Shown: positions 35,198 through 45,222, numbered from the stretch's first letter. The stretch is DNA of 64,000 nt from Rhizobium leguminosarum (GCF_001679785.1 NZ_CP016287.1:992001-1056000), one strand, 5' to 3'. Program-made: numbers and translations. Notes: generated from the sequence alone by a model not told the origin.

Positions 35198-35954
35198 AAA
35201 TCACCTTCACTTGCGCCTCCTCAAGCTTTTCAAGAAAATCTGCCCGCGGAGGCGCATCAGTGATGAGCAGATCAACGTCACGAAAATTATAGGTGCAGAA
35301 ATTACCCTGGCGGCCGAACTTGCTGCTGTCGGCGAGCATCACGACGTGCTTGGCATGGCGGCGCAACGCCCGTCGCACCAGAGCCTCGTCCTCGCCGAGG
35401 TCCATGAAACCGAGATTGACATCGACCGTCACCGCGCTGACGAAGGCGATATCGAAGAGATGTTCGCGGATCACGTTGAGCGTATCGGTGCCGAGAAACG
35501 CCCGGTAGCTCGGCCGCAGAACGCCGCCGACCGCGACCACGTTATTGGATTCCACCCCCGACAAGGTCTGGATGATATCCAGCGAGTTGGTGTAGATATT
35601 GATCAGCGGCCGATCGACAAGATAGCGCGACAGCGCCAGCATCGTCGTGCCGCTGTCGAGGAAGATCTTGGTATGGTCGCGCAGCTCCCTGGCAGCGAGG
35701 GTTGCGATTTTTGCCTTTTCACGGGCATTGACGCGCATGCGTTGCGAGATCGGCTGATCGGCATCCCGACGCGGCGTCACGCCGCCGCCATAAATGCAAC
35801 GCAGGTGCCCTTCCATCTCCAGCTGCTTCAGGTCGCGGCGCACGGTTTCCGGGCTGACGGAAAATTCCGTCGCCAGTTCCTTGACCGTGACCCGGCCATG
35901 CTTGGCCAGCTCTTCGAGAATGTGTTGCAGACGAGCCTGAGGATGATCGGTCAT
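35190..35954 (-). CDS. DeoR-family transcriptional regulator
   Basis: DeoR/GlpR-type repressor of 254 residues. The HTH is in VTVKELATEFSVSPETVRRD (20-40), and the C-terminal sugar-phosphate-sensing domain contains YGGGVTPRRDA, LDSGTTMLALSRY, DSSKFGRQG and ITDAPP. ATG at 35954 is used (the frame opens to 36059). It lies within the operon between the ABC ATPase and hydrolase genes. DeoR proteins generally sense a phosphorylated metabolite, which fits with the two kinases downstream. Confidence 0.87.
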   Translation of the reverse strand: MTDHPQARLQHILEELAKHGRVTVKELATEFSVSPETVRRDLKQLEMEGHLRCIYGGGVTPRRDADQPISQRMRVNAREKAKIATLAARELRDHTKIFLDSGTTMLALSRYLVDRPLINIYTNSLDIIQTLSGVESNNVVAVGGVLRPSYRAFLGTDTLNVIREHLFDIAFVSAVTVDVNLGFMDLGEDEALVRRALRRHAKHVVMLADSSKFGRQGNFCTYNFRDVDLLITDAPPRADFLEKLEEAQVKVIYA

Positions 35955-36068
35955 GCTGTTTTTCCCGATCAGTGGCCCGTCGGCAAGTCTGTCGAACCAG
36001 CGTATCCCGCCGCGGTTTTTGTTTTTTTCATCATCCGATCCTCCCGGGTTTCGATGCAATTTGGGGTT

Positions 36069-37892
36069 TCAAGCTGCGGCATGGGAAAGCGTGTTTTCCA
36101 CCAAAAAGCAAGCAGCCAGATCCTTGTTGCCGCGGGCGGTCAGGACCGGGCTTTGCTTGTGACAGCGGCCGAATGCGTTCGGGCAGCGGCTGGCGAAACT
36201 GCAACCGGGCGGCAGGTCGATCGGGCTTGGCGGCTCTCCTTCCAGCAGACACTCTTCCGGCTTGTAGCGGCGCTCCTCCAGCGTCGGCACGGCGCTGAGC
36301 AAGGCCTTAGTGTAGGGATGGCCTGGATCGAAAAACAGCCGGCTGTTGTCGGCGATCTCGACGACTTCGCCGAGATACATGACGGCAACGCGGTTGCAGA
36401 CGCGCCGTACCATCGCCAGGTCGTGGGAAATGTAGACATAGGTCAGGCCGTGCTGGGCCTGCAACTGCTCGAACAGCTTCAGCAATTTGAACTGCTCGGT
36501 CTGGTCGAGCGACGAGAGCGTCTCGTCCATGATCAGCACCTTCGGCTCCAGCACCATGGCGCGGGCGACGTTGACGCGCTGGCGCTGACCGGCACTCAAA
36601 CCCAGGGGAAGCTCGTCGTAGAGCGTACCGGGCAGGCCGACCTCACGCATCACGGAGAGCACGCGGTCACGCAACTCCGCGCCCCTGATGATGCCGTGCG
36701 TCTTCAGCGGCTCCTCGATGATGGCGCCGATGGCGGTGCGTGGCGGCAGCGAATTGAAGGGGTCCTGCAGCACAAGTTGAAAATCGCGCCGGAACTTCAA
36801 AAGTCCCTTGCCGGAAAGCCTGGTGATATCCTGCCCGTCGCAGAGGACCTGGCCGCTATCGGGCCGTTCCAGCCGGCTGAGCAGGCGCATGAGAGTGGAC
36901 TTGCCGCAGCCGGATTCGCCGACGATGCCGAAGTTCTCGCCCGGAAAGACGTCGAAGGTGACGTTGCGGACGGCACGCACCGTGCTGTAGCTGGCAAAGG
37001 TGCCGCGCTTGCGCACCCGGTAGGAACGGGTGGCATCACGAATGCTGATGATCGGCTCGCGGGTCTCGGCCGGCAGGTCGATTGCGACCGCTTCGCTTGT
37101 CCAGATCTTCGGTATCTGGCTGATCAGCTCGCGGGTGTAGGGATGCTGCGGCGTGTCGACGAGTGCCTTCGTTGCCTGCCGCTCCACGACCTTGCCTTCG
37201 GCCAGAACCAGGATCTGATCGGCAGCGTCACTCACCAGCGGCAGCGACGAGGATATGAAGACGATCGCCGTGTCGAAACGCGTCGTCAACTCCCGCATCA
37301 GGCGCAGCACCTGGGCGGCGACCGTAACATCAAGCGGCTGGGTGACGTTGTCGGCGACGAGGAAAGCCGGATTGCTGACCAGGGCATCGACGATCAGGGC
37401 ACGCTGCATCATGCCGCCGCTGAATTGCGATGGATATTCGTGATAGCGCATCTGCGGCGAAGGGATGCGCACCGCGCCAAGCAGATCGATGACCCGCTTC
37501 CTGGCTTCCTCATGCGCAATCTCCGGTGCGACCGCGCGCAGTTTCTCGACGATCTGCTGGCCGACCGGCAGGGTCGGATCGAGAGCGCCCGCCGGATTGG
37601 CGCCGACATAGGCGATCTCGCGGCGCAGCATGCGCAGTTTCTGTGCCGGCAGATCGAGGATGTTTTGGGATTTGTAGACCACCGATCCGGAGGTAACTTT
37701 TAGTGGCGGATCGATCCAGTTGACGAGTGCACGCGAGAGCACGGTCTTGCCGGCGCCGCTCGCCCCGATGATGCCGAGAATTTCGCGCGGGGCCAGATCG
37801 AAGCCGATGTCGGAAATGATCGGACGTATGCCACCGCCCGTTTGCAGGCCGACGCTCAGATCGCGAACCTTCAGAAGCGGTGCGCCAGTCAC
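36069..37892 (-). CDS. fused oligopeptide ABC ATPase (DppD-DppF type) with degenerate first domain
   Basis: Two-domain ATP-binding protein of 607 residues of the GsiA/DppDF fusion type. Start is GTG 37892, with GGAGG upstream and a 4-nt overlap with the permease stop. NBD1 (about 1-260): Walker A GASGAGKT and FSGGMMQRA, but Walker B reads FLVADNVTQPLD (normally ADEPT) and the H-loop reads FISSSLPLV (normally ITHDL), so catalytic Glu and switch His are lost. NBD2 (about 290-590): GESGCGKST, LSAGQRQRV, LIMDETLSSLD and YISHDLAMV are intact. A C-terminal oligo_HPY region with Cys cluster (CSFASRCPNAFGRC) follows. Confidence 0.88.
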   Translation of the reverse strand: MTGAPLLKVRDLSVGLQTGGGIRPIISDIGFDLAPREILGIIGASGAGKTVLSRALVNWIDPPLKVTSGSVVYKSQNILDLPAQKLRMLRREIAYVGANPAGALDPTLPVGQQIVEKLRAVAPEIAHEEARKRVIDLLGAVRIPSPQMRYHEYPSQFSGGMMQRALIVDALVSNPAFLVADNVTQPLDVTVAAQVLRLMRELTTRFDTAIVFISSSLPLVSDAADQILVLAEGKVVERQATKALVDTPQHPYTRELISQIPKIWTSEAVAIDLPAETREPIISIRDATRSYRVRKRGTFASYSTVRAVRNVTFDVFPGENFGIVGESGCGKSTLMRLLSRLERPDSGQVLCDGQDITRLSGKGLLKFRRDFQLVLQDPFNSLPPRTAIGAIIEEPLKTHGIIRGAELRDRVLSVMREVGLPGTLYDELPLGLSAGQRQRVNVARAMVLEPKVLIMDETLSSLDQTEQFKLLKLFEQLQAQHGLTYVYISHDLAMVRRVCNRVAVMYLGEVVEIADNSRLFFDPGHPYTKALLSAVPTLEERRYKPEECLLEGEPPSPIDLPPGCSFASRCPNAFGRCHKQSPVLTARGNKDLAACFLVENTLSHAAA

Positions 37893-38812
37893 GATTTGCC
37901 TCCATAGATACGATTGCGAGCCCGTTCGAGCGATGCGCCCATCAGGTTGATGCTGGTCAGGCACAGGCACAGGAACACGCCCGGCATGGTGGCGATCCAC
38001 CAGGCATTGAGCAGATACTTGCGGCCATCGGCGATGATGTTGCCGAAGGTCGGCGTCGGCGGTTGAACGCCCAGCCCGATGAAGCCGAGGATGGATTCGA
38101 AGATCATCATCCGGGCGACATCGAGCACCGAGACGAAGATGATCGGCGGCAGCACCAAGGGCGCCAGCAGACGCACCATGATGCGGAAATCCGATGCGCC
38201 GTAGATTTCGGCGGCGCGCACATATTCCCGCTTGCGCTCTGTCATCACGACGCTGCGGGTGACGCGGGCATAGACCGGCCAGCTCGACAGGCCGAGGACG
38301 AGGATGATCGCCGGGATCGTTGGACGCGAGACGCCAAGCACGGTGATCGCCAGGATGATCATCGGGATCGACAGCTGGGCATCGGTCAGGCGCATGATCG
38401 CCATGTCAACGCGGCCGCCATAATATCCGGCGATCGTGCCGAGCGAACAGCCGATAATCAGCATGACCAGAACGGTGGAAAGACCGATCAGCAGCGAGTA
38501 GCGGAGGCCAACGAGGCTGCGCACCAGCATGTCGCGGCCGATCTGATCGGTGCCGAGCGGCGCCGTCCAGCTCCATTTGTCGCCCATGAACGGCGGCGCA
38601 TGCAGGCGCGTGGCGACACTCATCTTCGTGGGGTCGATGCCGCTCAGTGCCGGATAGAGTATCGCTGCCAGCACAAGCACGATGAAGATGGCGGCCCCGA
38701 CGCGGAATTCGTTGGAGGCAAGGGCAATCCGCCAGATGCGCCGGGCAACCGAAGCGCCGCGTTGCGTTGCCGGGACCGCGTTTGCCGGGATGTCTGTCTC
38801 GGTCATGCTCAT
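37889..38812 (-). CDS. oligopeptide/opine ABC permease, DppC-like
   Basis: Permease of 307 residues with N-terminal membrane anchor and BPD_transp_1 domain; EAA loop VRAAEIYGASDFRIMVRLLA. ATG 38812 overlaps the upstream permease stop (TGATG), and TTG 38815 or ATG 38806 are alternatives. Pairs with the DppB-like permease. Last 4 nt overlap the ATPase gene. Confidence 0.9.
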   Translation of the reverse strand: MSMTETDIPANAVPATQRGASVARRIWRIALASNEFRVGAAIFIVLVLAAILYPALSGIDPTKMSVATRLHAPPFMGDKWSWTAPLGTDQIGRDMLVRSLVGLRYSLLIGLSTVLVMLIIGCSLGTIAGYYGGRVDMAIMRLTDAQLSIPMIILAITVLGVSRPTIPAIILVLGLSSWPVYARVTRSVVMTERKREYVRAAEIYGASDFRIMVRLLAPLVLPPIIFVSVLDVARMMIFESILGFIGLGVQPPTPTFGNIIADGRKYLLNAWWIATMPGVFLCLCLTSINLMGASLERARNRIYGGKS

Positions 38813-39792
38813 CAATATTCCAACCTTGGATCGATCATGGTGGCAATCAGGTCGACTGCGATGTTGATGAAGACGAAGATCGCGCTGGTGACGATGGCGA
38901 TCCCCTGGATCAGCGGAAAGTCACGCTGCAGCACGGCGTTGATGGTCAAAAGTCCAAGACCCGGATAGTCGAAGATGAATTCGACGACGAGGACGCCGCC
39001 CAGAAGGCCGCTGATCTGGATGCCGATCAGGTTGAGCAGCGGAACGGACGCATTGCGCAGCGCATGGGCGACGATGATACGGCTGCGGCTCAGGCCGCGG
39101 ACATTGCCGACTGCGATGAAGGGCTCCATCATCACGGTAGCCACCGATCCGGTCAGCGTCCGGATCAGCACCGGCGCCAGCTCGACGGCCAGAACGATCG
39201 CCGGCAGGATGGTATAGGCAAAGCCGGAGTAGCCGATCGCAGGCAGCCAGCCGAGCTTGACCGACAGAAGCATGGCAAGGACGATGCCGAGCCAGAAGTT
39301 CGGCAGCGATATGAAGATCGAGGAAATGTAGAAGGCCACGCGATCCGGCCATCGTCCGGGCGCCAGTCCACCGGGAATGCCGACCAAGAACGAGAAGACC
39401 AGGGCGAAGAATATTGCCAGCCCGCCGAGTTGCAGCGTCATCGGCAGGGTGTCGCCGATCAGGGTCAGCACTTCGGCGCGCTCGCCGCGGGTGGAATCGC
39501 CGAAACTGGAACCGCCGGTGGAAGCACCGCTTGCAGGCCGCACGAAGGATTGCCCGAGATCCCCCCTGACGACCCCGCTCATGTAGCGGCCGAACTGCAC
39601 GAGGATGGGATCACGCAGGCCCATATCCTTGGCGATCTGCTCGATCAGCGCTTCGGGCGCCATGCCGCCGGCCATCAGCCGGACAGGATCGCCGGGAACC
39701 ACACGCAGCAGCGTGAAGATAAGCAGCGTCACCAGAAAGACGATCAGTGCACCTTGCGCCAGCCGTCGAACCAGAAAACTGAGAATGAACAT
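38812..39792 (-). CDS. oligopeptide/opine ABC permease, DppB-like
   Basis: Permease of 326 residues, BPD_transp_1 with the DppB-type N-terminus (MFILSFLVRRLAQGALIVFL) and LRVVPGDPVRLM. A Ser/Gly-rich periplasmic loop (about 85-110, FVRPASGASTGGSSFG) is a little longer than usual. Start at ATG 39792; the open frame reaches 39810. The gap to the binding-protein gene is 130 bp. Confidence 0.9.
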   Translation of the reverse strand: MFILSFLVRRLAQGALIVFLVTLLIFTLLRVVPGDPVRLMAGGMAPEALIEQIAKDMGLRDPILVQFGRYMSGVVRGDLGQSFVRPASGASTGGSSFGDSTRGERAEVLTLIGDTLPMTLQLGGLAIFFALVFSFLVGIPGGLAPGRWPDRVAFYISSIFISLPNFWLGIVLAMLLSVKLGWLPAIGYSGFAYTILPAIVLAVELAPVLIRTLTGSVATVMMEPFIAVGNVRGLSRSRIIVAHALRNASVPLLNLIGIQISGLLGGVLVVEFIFDYPGLGLLTINAVLQRDFPLIQGIAIVTSAIFVFINIAVDLIATMIDPRLEY

Positions 39793-39922
39793 GTCATATC
39801 CTGGCAGCAATCGGAGCGATCCGCCCTGAGCGGCGACGGTCGCGGTCGTTTGTTGACATCATCAGCGAAACGAAAATCTCCGCGGCGCCGGCCTCCGGTG
39901 CCGCGGAAAACGCAAGCCAGCG

Positions 39923-41506
39923 TCAGCCGAACGCGGCCTTCGAGGCGTCCATGGACCCGTCAGGATAGATGAAGAGGCCGGCCAGCGACTTGTCCATCGC
40001 GTGGATCATCACCGAAGTGAACAGTGACAGGGCCGGCACCTTTTCGGCAAGCATGGGCATGGTTTCGGTCTGCAGGATTTTCTTGCGCTCATCGAGCGAC
40101 GGGGCACTGCGCTCCTTGTCGAGTGTCGCGTCGAGTTCCTTGTCGACGATGCCGGTGATGCGCTTCGAGGTTGAATGGAAATGCGTGCGCAGCACGAGGT
40201 CGGGCTCAGGTGAACCGGTGGACCAGCCGCAATCGACCATATGGCCGGGGCCGCCGCCCGGACGATCGTAGAGGCGTTCGTTCCAGGCGGCGATTTCCAG
40301 AACGGAGAGCGACACCTGAAAACCCTGTTCCTGCAGCATTGCGGTGATGACCTCGCCATATTCCTTGGTCTTCGGGTAGAAGCCGACGGAGGTGATGTAT
40401 TCCAGCAGCGGCAGACCCTCGCCCTTGGGGAAACCGGCCTCGGCCAGCAGCGCCTGGCATTTTTCTGGGCTGTATTCCGGATAGTCCGGCAGGTCGATAT
40501 AGCCGAACTTCACCGGCGACACGTAATTGGACGAAGCATGGCCGGCCGAGCCCAGAATTTCGACGATCATCGAGCGGTCGATCGCGTGGCAGGCCGCCTT
40601 GCGGATGAGCGGGTTGTCGAACGGCGCCTTTGAGCAGCGGAACCAGAGATACTTGTTCTCGACCGAAACGACGCTGCTGATGGCGATCTTGTCGTTGCCC
40701 TGGAGTGAGGTCACCTGTTCCGGTTCCAGACGCTCGACGATCGAGGCCTGGCCATTGAGCAGGGACAACATGCGTGTCGTGCTGTCGCCGACGAAATTGA
40801 AGCTGATGCCGGGAATCTTCGGTGTGCCGAGGAAATAGCCAGGATAGGCTTCGAGGATCGTGGCATTGCCCTCCTGCTTGACGAACTTGAACGGGCCGGT
40901 GCCGTTCAGGCGCTGCGTCAGCGGCCCGGTCGGGCCACCGGCGACATCGGTCGCCGACATGATCGGCAGATATGAGGCAAGGAAGATGAACAGATGGGCC
41001 GGGTATCCGCCCTTGGAGGTATCCACGATGACGGTGTAGTCGTCAGGGGTGGTAATCGTCAGCGTCTCGGTCGGGCCGGGGTAGAATTGGGCCGGGCGGT
41101 CGGGGCGGGAGCCGTATTCGAAGGTCGCCTTGACGTCTTCTGCCTTGAAGGGTTTGCCGTCGTGGAATTTCACACCTTCGCGCAGCTTGATCTCGAGTTT
41201 GTTCGGCTCGAGAAGCTTGATGCTGGTGGCGAGTTCATAGACCACTTCGTCGGGCTTTTCGACTGTCATCGGCGTCCGCGTCAGGAAACCCATGACGAAG
41301 CCTTCGATATTCTTCTGCGACAGCGTCGTATGGCCGGTCGGGTCCCAGTTGCCCGTAATATTTTCCGCCGACAGGAACACCACCGTCTTGCCCGATTGGG
41401 CAAAGGCCGAGGAGAACAGAAAATCCGGGTTGATCTGCAGGAGACCGGCACCCGTGCCAGCCGCACCAAGCCCGGCGAGGAAATTGCGTCTGCTGATGTC
41501 ATTCAT
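39923..41506 (-). CDS. Tat-exported oligopeptide-family (SBP_bac_5) binding protein
   Basis: Periplasmic binding protein of 527 residues with a twin-arginine signal, MNDISRRNFLAGLGAAGTGAG. The SBP_bac_5 fold is supported by LREGVKFHDGKPFKAEDV, YPGYFLGTPKIPG and an FDNPLIRKAACHAIDRS region. The mature protein starts near residue 36 (SAFAQSGK). It is the first gene of the operon at 36069-41506, and the A/T-rich upstream region probably holds the promoter. Confidence 0.9.
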   Translation of the reverse strand: MNDISRRNFLAGLGAAGTGAGLLQINPDFLFSSAFAQSGKTVVFLSAENITGNWDPTGHTTLSQKNIEGFVMGFLTRTPMTVEKPDEVVYELATSIKLLEPNKLEIKLREGVKFHDGKPFKAEDVKATFEYGSRPDRPAQFYPGPTETLTITTPDDYTVIVDTSKGGYPAHLFIFLASYLPIMSATDVAGGPTGPLTQRLNGTGPFKFVKQEGNATILEAYPGYFLGTPKIPGISFNFVGDSTTRMLSLLNGQASIVERLEPEQVTSLQGNDKIAISSVVSVENKYLWFRCSKAPFDNPLIRKAACHAIDRSMIVEILGSAGHASSNYVSPVKFGYIDLPDYPEYSPEKCQALLAEAGFPKGEGLPLLEYITSVGFYPKTKEYGEVITAMLQEQGFQVSLSVLEIAAWNERLYDRPGGGPGHMVDCGWSTGSPEPDLVLRTHFHSTSKRITGIVDKELDATLDKERSAPSLDERKKILQTETMPMLAEKVPALSLFTSVMIHAMDKSLAGLFIYPDGSMDASKAAFG

Positions 41507-42429
41507 AAGCTGTTTCCCTTTGTTGTGGTTTTATGTGGCTTTCTTATTATTCCACGATATCGGGCATTTTTTCCTTTTTCAATGAGCTCTCGTAAATTAG
41601 AAAGTCGCAATGCCATACTTCCGTCGTAAGTCGGCTCCGACGATTTGTATTCTGTTGATTGTAAGTGAAATTTCGGAAAATTCCTTCTGTGCAGCGCTAG
41701 CTAAGATCTCAAGAATGGCGAATTTTTCAGCATTTATCTATTGCGCAGGCAGAATAGGCGGATCAGATATTTCTATAAATATCACAAAATCACATTTTGG
41801 CGCCTAAAAAATACACAGGGAAAGGCAGCGCGCGCAAACCTCGCCATCTCCACTGACACCAGTTGCTCCTTTTGCGTCCATACCCACACGGCCACCGCCA
41901 AGGCGCGCGGGGACGGAGGCGCAGCATGCCGAACTCCTTTCGGTCATCGGCGTTGCCGCTCCAACCAATAAATAACTGTGCGATCCGTCGTTGAGCATCG
42001 GCGGTGTTGAAGGAATTCGAACCGCCGATCACATCCAATCCGCGCTGTTTGCGTTAAGCCGCTGGGGTTTATATGCGACCCGCCGGACTCCCACGTAAGG
42101 CAAACCATCACCGGGGTGCCTAAGTCCTGCGATAAGAACGCCTATGGTGCTGAGACGTTGCCAAGCCTAGCAAGGCTGCCGGTCCACCACACCGAATTGA
42201 GGACTCTTTGTCCAGGCGCAAGTGGCTCACCGCTTACCCAATTCATCCATGGATGCCTCCTCTTTTGTGGGTGACATAAAGCATCGCCAACATGGCACAT
42301 TGCGATACCGGTGGGAGAGGCTCCAACCTATCAGTGGAAATCAGAAACGCGGAGATCCCTCGTGCCTTCGCCGTCACCAAATCGTGCGGATCCAGTTTCC
42401 ACGTGGCGCCAATCCCGCCGCTTGGGCCG
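41507..42429. other. intergenic region upstream of the dipeptide-type importer
   Basis: Over 900 bases. The part at 41510-41810 is strongly A/T-rich and probably holds the importer promoter; a GAAATTTC palindrome is at 41667-41674. The remainder (41820-42430) is G/C-rich, with short open frames on both strands that lack recognisable domains, and looks like gene debris. No gene is called. Confidence 0.45.
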
Positions 42430-44043
42430 TCAAGTACGCGCAACGGGAAGTGCGACCCCGTCCCCACGCGGGTCATGGGCGCCCGCAAGCGAACCATCCG
42501 CCTGCCGCGCGATGATGCCGGCTTGTCCGGAAAGGGGACTGAGCCGATCGATGGGGGATAGCACATGGCCACGTGCGGCGAGCTCGGCGAACACTGTGTC
42601 GCCTGCGTTGACTTCCAGCTTCAAGGTATCGCGGCTGTCCGAGAAGGTTTTGCCCAGCAGGAAGCGCTGCCCGGTGAGGGCCGTCATCGGATCCTCGCCG
42701 AAATCGATCAGGCGCGTGAGGATCATCGACAGTGTCTGTGGCTGGCCGTCAGCTCCCTGCGTTCCGTAGATATAAGCTGGTCTACCGTCTTTCAGCCCCA
42801 GTCCCGGATTGAGCGTGTAAAAAGGGCGCTTTTTCGGGGCCATGACATTCGGATGCCTGGGATCAAGGGAAAAGGCAGCGCCGCGATTCTGCCAGAGAAT
42901 GCCGGTGTCGCCGACAACGACCCCGCTACCCCAGTCGAAATAGGTGCTTTGCAGAACGCTGACGCTTCTGCCCGAGGAATCGGTCACGCCGAAGAAGACG
43001 GTGTCACCGGGGCGAAAAAGCTGCGGCCAGTCCATTGCGCGTTCAAGATCAATGGAGCGTGCCGATCTTGCCAGGTGTGGCCGGCTCAACCAGTCCTCCA
43101 CCGGCTGGTTCGCGAAGTCCGGGTCGGCGATCAGGCCGCGATCCAGAAAGGCTCTTTTGACCGCTTCAACGCAAAGATGAATATGATCGGCGTCGCCGGA
43201 TGTCAGCTGTTTCATATCGAAATGAGACAGAATGCCCATGATCGCCAGCGTCGAAATGCCCTGCGTCGGCGGTGGCGGGGCCAGCAATTCTACGCCGCGA
43301 TAAAGCAGGCTTGCCGGTTCGCTCTGGCGTGTCCGGGTCGCGGCAAGATCGGCGGAGGTGAGCGGCGATCCCGCAGCCAGCAACCCTTTTGCAATCCGTG
43401 CCCCGAGTTCGCCTTCGTAGAAGCTGCGCGGACCGTCGCGGGCGATCAGTTGCAGCGATGCCGCCAGCTCTTGCTGCCGGAAAGGCGTCCCGACCTGAGG
43501 GGCGATGCCGTCAGGCATGAAAACCTCGCTGAAGCCCGGCCAGTTCACGACCTCGGACTTTCTGAAATCCAGCCAGAAGCTCTGCGAATTCGTGACAGGG
43601 AAACCGTCCGCCGCGTGCCCGATCGCATCGTCGAGCAGACTGGAAAAGGAAAGGCCTCCGCCCCAATTCCGGACAGAATAGTTATGGGCGTGACGCCAGG
43701 CATCCACCGCGCAGGCGGATGTGAGCGTCGAAAGTGGTCCTCGCAAGGGGATCTCGCCGTCAAAGCCGGGCAGAATGCTGGCCGACTGGCCGATACCGAG
43801 GAAGCAGTCCTTTCGGCCCTCTTCATCTGCGACGATCCAGACAGCGTCGCCGCCAAGACCACAGAAATGCGGATAGACCACAGCGATCGTCGCGCCGATG
43901 GCGATCGCAGCGTCGAGCGCAGTTCCGCCATCCCGCAGAATACGAGCGCCGGATTTACTCGCCAGCGGATGCGGGCTCGTTACCATGCCACCTCGTCCCT
44001 GCGCAAATCCGGGTCCTTTGGTCCGTGGTTCGCTCAGCGTCAT
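42430..44043 (-). CDS. gamma-glutamyltransferase-family protein, no signal peptide
   Basis: Ntn-hydrolase of 537 residues of the GGT family. The catalytic Thr of the autoprocessing site is in PGDTVFFGVTDSSG (near 357). N-terminal GGMVTSPHPLASKSGARIL and the substrate-loop ATIAVVYPHFCGLGGDAVW are typical. There is no N-terminal signal, so it is predicted cytoplasmic, as in GGT-like amidases acting on N-acyl or gamma-glutamyl conjugates rather than periplasmic glutathione. Divergent from the disrupted amidohydrolase at 44121, 77 bp apart. Confidence 0.85.
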   Translation of the reverse strand: MTLSEPRTKGPGFAQGRGGMVTSPHPLASKSGARILRDGGTALDAAIAIGATIAVVYPHFCGLGGDAVWIVADEEGRKDCFLGIGQSASILPGFDGEIPLRGPLSTLTSACAVDAWRHAHNYSVRNWGGGLSFSSLLDDAIGHAADGFPVTNSQSFWLDFRKSEVVNWPGFSEVFMPDGIAPQVGTPFRQQELAASLQLIARDGPRSFYEGELGARIAKGLLAAGSPLTSADLAATRTRQSEPASLLYRGVELLAPPPPTQGISTLAIMGILSHFDMKQLTSGDADHIHLCVEAVKRAFLDRGLIADPDFANQPVEDWLSRPHLARSARSIDLERAMDWPQLFRPGDTVFFGVTDSSGRSVSVLQSTYFDWGSGVVVGDTGILWQNRGAAFSLDPRHPNVMAPKKRPFYTLNPGLGLKDGRPAYIYGTQGADGQPQTLSMILTRLIDFGEDPMTALTGQRFLLGKTFSDSRDTLKLEVNAGDTVFAELAARGHVLSPIDRLSPLSGQAGIIARQADGSLAGAHDPRGDGVALPVART

Positions 44044-44120
44044 GCGTTCTTTCTTCCAAGGCTTGTCTTTTGCGCAAAACCGGTTTCAACGTGTCTCCAA
44101 TACACGCCCAGGAGACAAGC

Positions 44121-44702
44121 ATGGCCATCGATCTCGTGATCCGCAATGCATTTCTGCCGGGGTCCGATGGCTTTACGGATATCGCGTTTGCGAATGGCCG
44201 TATTGCTGCAATGGCGCCCCACTTCATTTGCGATGCGCCGGAGTACGATGCCCGCGGCCGGTTGATCAGCGGGGGCTTGATCGAAACGCATATCCATCTC
44301 GACAAGGCCGGGATTATCGGTCGATGCGTGCTCTGCACGGGGACGTTGGCTGAAGCCGTCAGCGAGACGTCGAAGGCAAAGGCTGCCTTCACCGAGGAGG
44401 ACGTTTACGCGCGCGCTGCCGCGATCGTAGAACAGGCGATCCTCAATGGCACGAACCGGCTGCGCACATTCGTGGAGATCGACGGGCGCGCCGGGTTCCG
44501 GTCCTTTGACGCCATCAAGCGGCTGCGTGCCGACTACGCTGCTGCCATCGACATCGAAATCTGCGCCTTCGCCCAGGAAGGGCTGACCAACGATCCGGGT
44601 ACGGAGGAAATGCTGGACACGGCATTGGCGTCCGGCGCGGATCTCGTCGGCGGATGCCCCTACACCGATCCGAACCCGGACGACCATATCCGCAGGATCT
44701 TC
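44121..44702 (+). pseudogene. cytosine-deaminase-like amidohydrolase, N-terminal part cut by IS66
   Basis: First 194 codons of an amidohydrolase of the CodA/AtzC type. AGGAGAC precedes the ATG. The metal motif ETHIHLDKAG (HxH) and FTEEDVYARA are visible. At 44703 the coding frame runs into the IS66 left end and stops at 44735. The sequence resumes in frame at 47272 after the right-hand target duplication: RRIF on the left continues as DLGERYGVPVDFHLD on the right. Confidence 0.88.
44695..44702. repeat. target-site duplication, left copy
   Basis: GGATCTTC immediately before the IS66 left end; an identical copy follows the right end at 47264-47271. Eight-base duplications are standard for IS66. 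Confidence 0.92.
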
Positions 44703-44742
44703 GTAAGCGCACAATTCCCCGCACCTGTTCACTGAACGGCGA

Positions 44743-45222
44743 ATGAGGGAGTCTGTGTCCACAAGGGAGACTGTGGACACAATGACATTGGATAACTTGA
44801 AGGGCTCAGGGGGTCTTCGGGCAGTGAAGGTTCTTCCCAACGGGAAGCGGCGTTTCGATCCGGTCGAGAAAGACCGGCTGATCGACGCCGCAATGAAGCC
44901 CGGCGTATCGGTTGCCCGTCTGGCACTGGCGCACGGCGTCAACGCCAATCAGTTACGCAACTGGGTGAAGCTTCGCCGAGATCGGCAGGCCCAGGGTAGT
45001 TTGACGGCTGCTGCAGGGCAGGAAACGTCGGCCTTTGTTCCTGTGGTTGCAGCGTCGCCGATTGCGCGGCAGCCCGACATGCCGGCCCGGCCATCATCGG
45101 CAGGAATGCGGCTGATGGCGTCTTTGCCAAATGGTGTGCGGCTTGAGCTTGAGGATGTGGATGAGCGGGCTCTTTCGGCGATGATCGAAATTCTGGGGCG
45201 GTGCAATGTTCCGGCTGGCTGA
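44743..45222 (+). CDS. tnpA: IS66 TnpA
   Basis: Accessory protein of 159 residues of IS66 elements, required for transposition. The helix-turn-helix is in VSVARLALAHGVNANQLRN, with a C-terminal tail GVRLELEDVDERALSAMIEIL. Starts at 44743 (GTG/ATG context) or 44782 (MTLDNL) are both possible. Overlaps tnpB by 17 nt. Confidence 0.88.
   Translation: MRESVSTRETVDTMTLDNLKGSGGLRAVKVLPNGKRRFDPVEKDRLIDAAMKPGVSVARLALAHGVNANQLRNWVKLRRDRQAQGSLTAAAGQETSAFVPVVAASPIARQPDMPARPSSAGMRLMASLPNGVRLELEDVDERALSAMIEILGRCNVPAG

Noticed and set aside
34938..37703. 921-codon open frame antisense to the ABC ATPase and neighbours
   Set aside because: Covers several real minus-strand genes with strong motifs; arises from high GC and codon bias.
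41995..42040. Another T-loop-like stretch (aattcgaacc)
   Set aside because: Only a 6-bp stem with a long loop forms; no tRNA or tmRNA structure.
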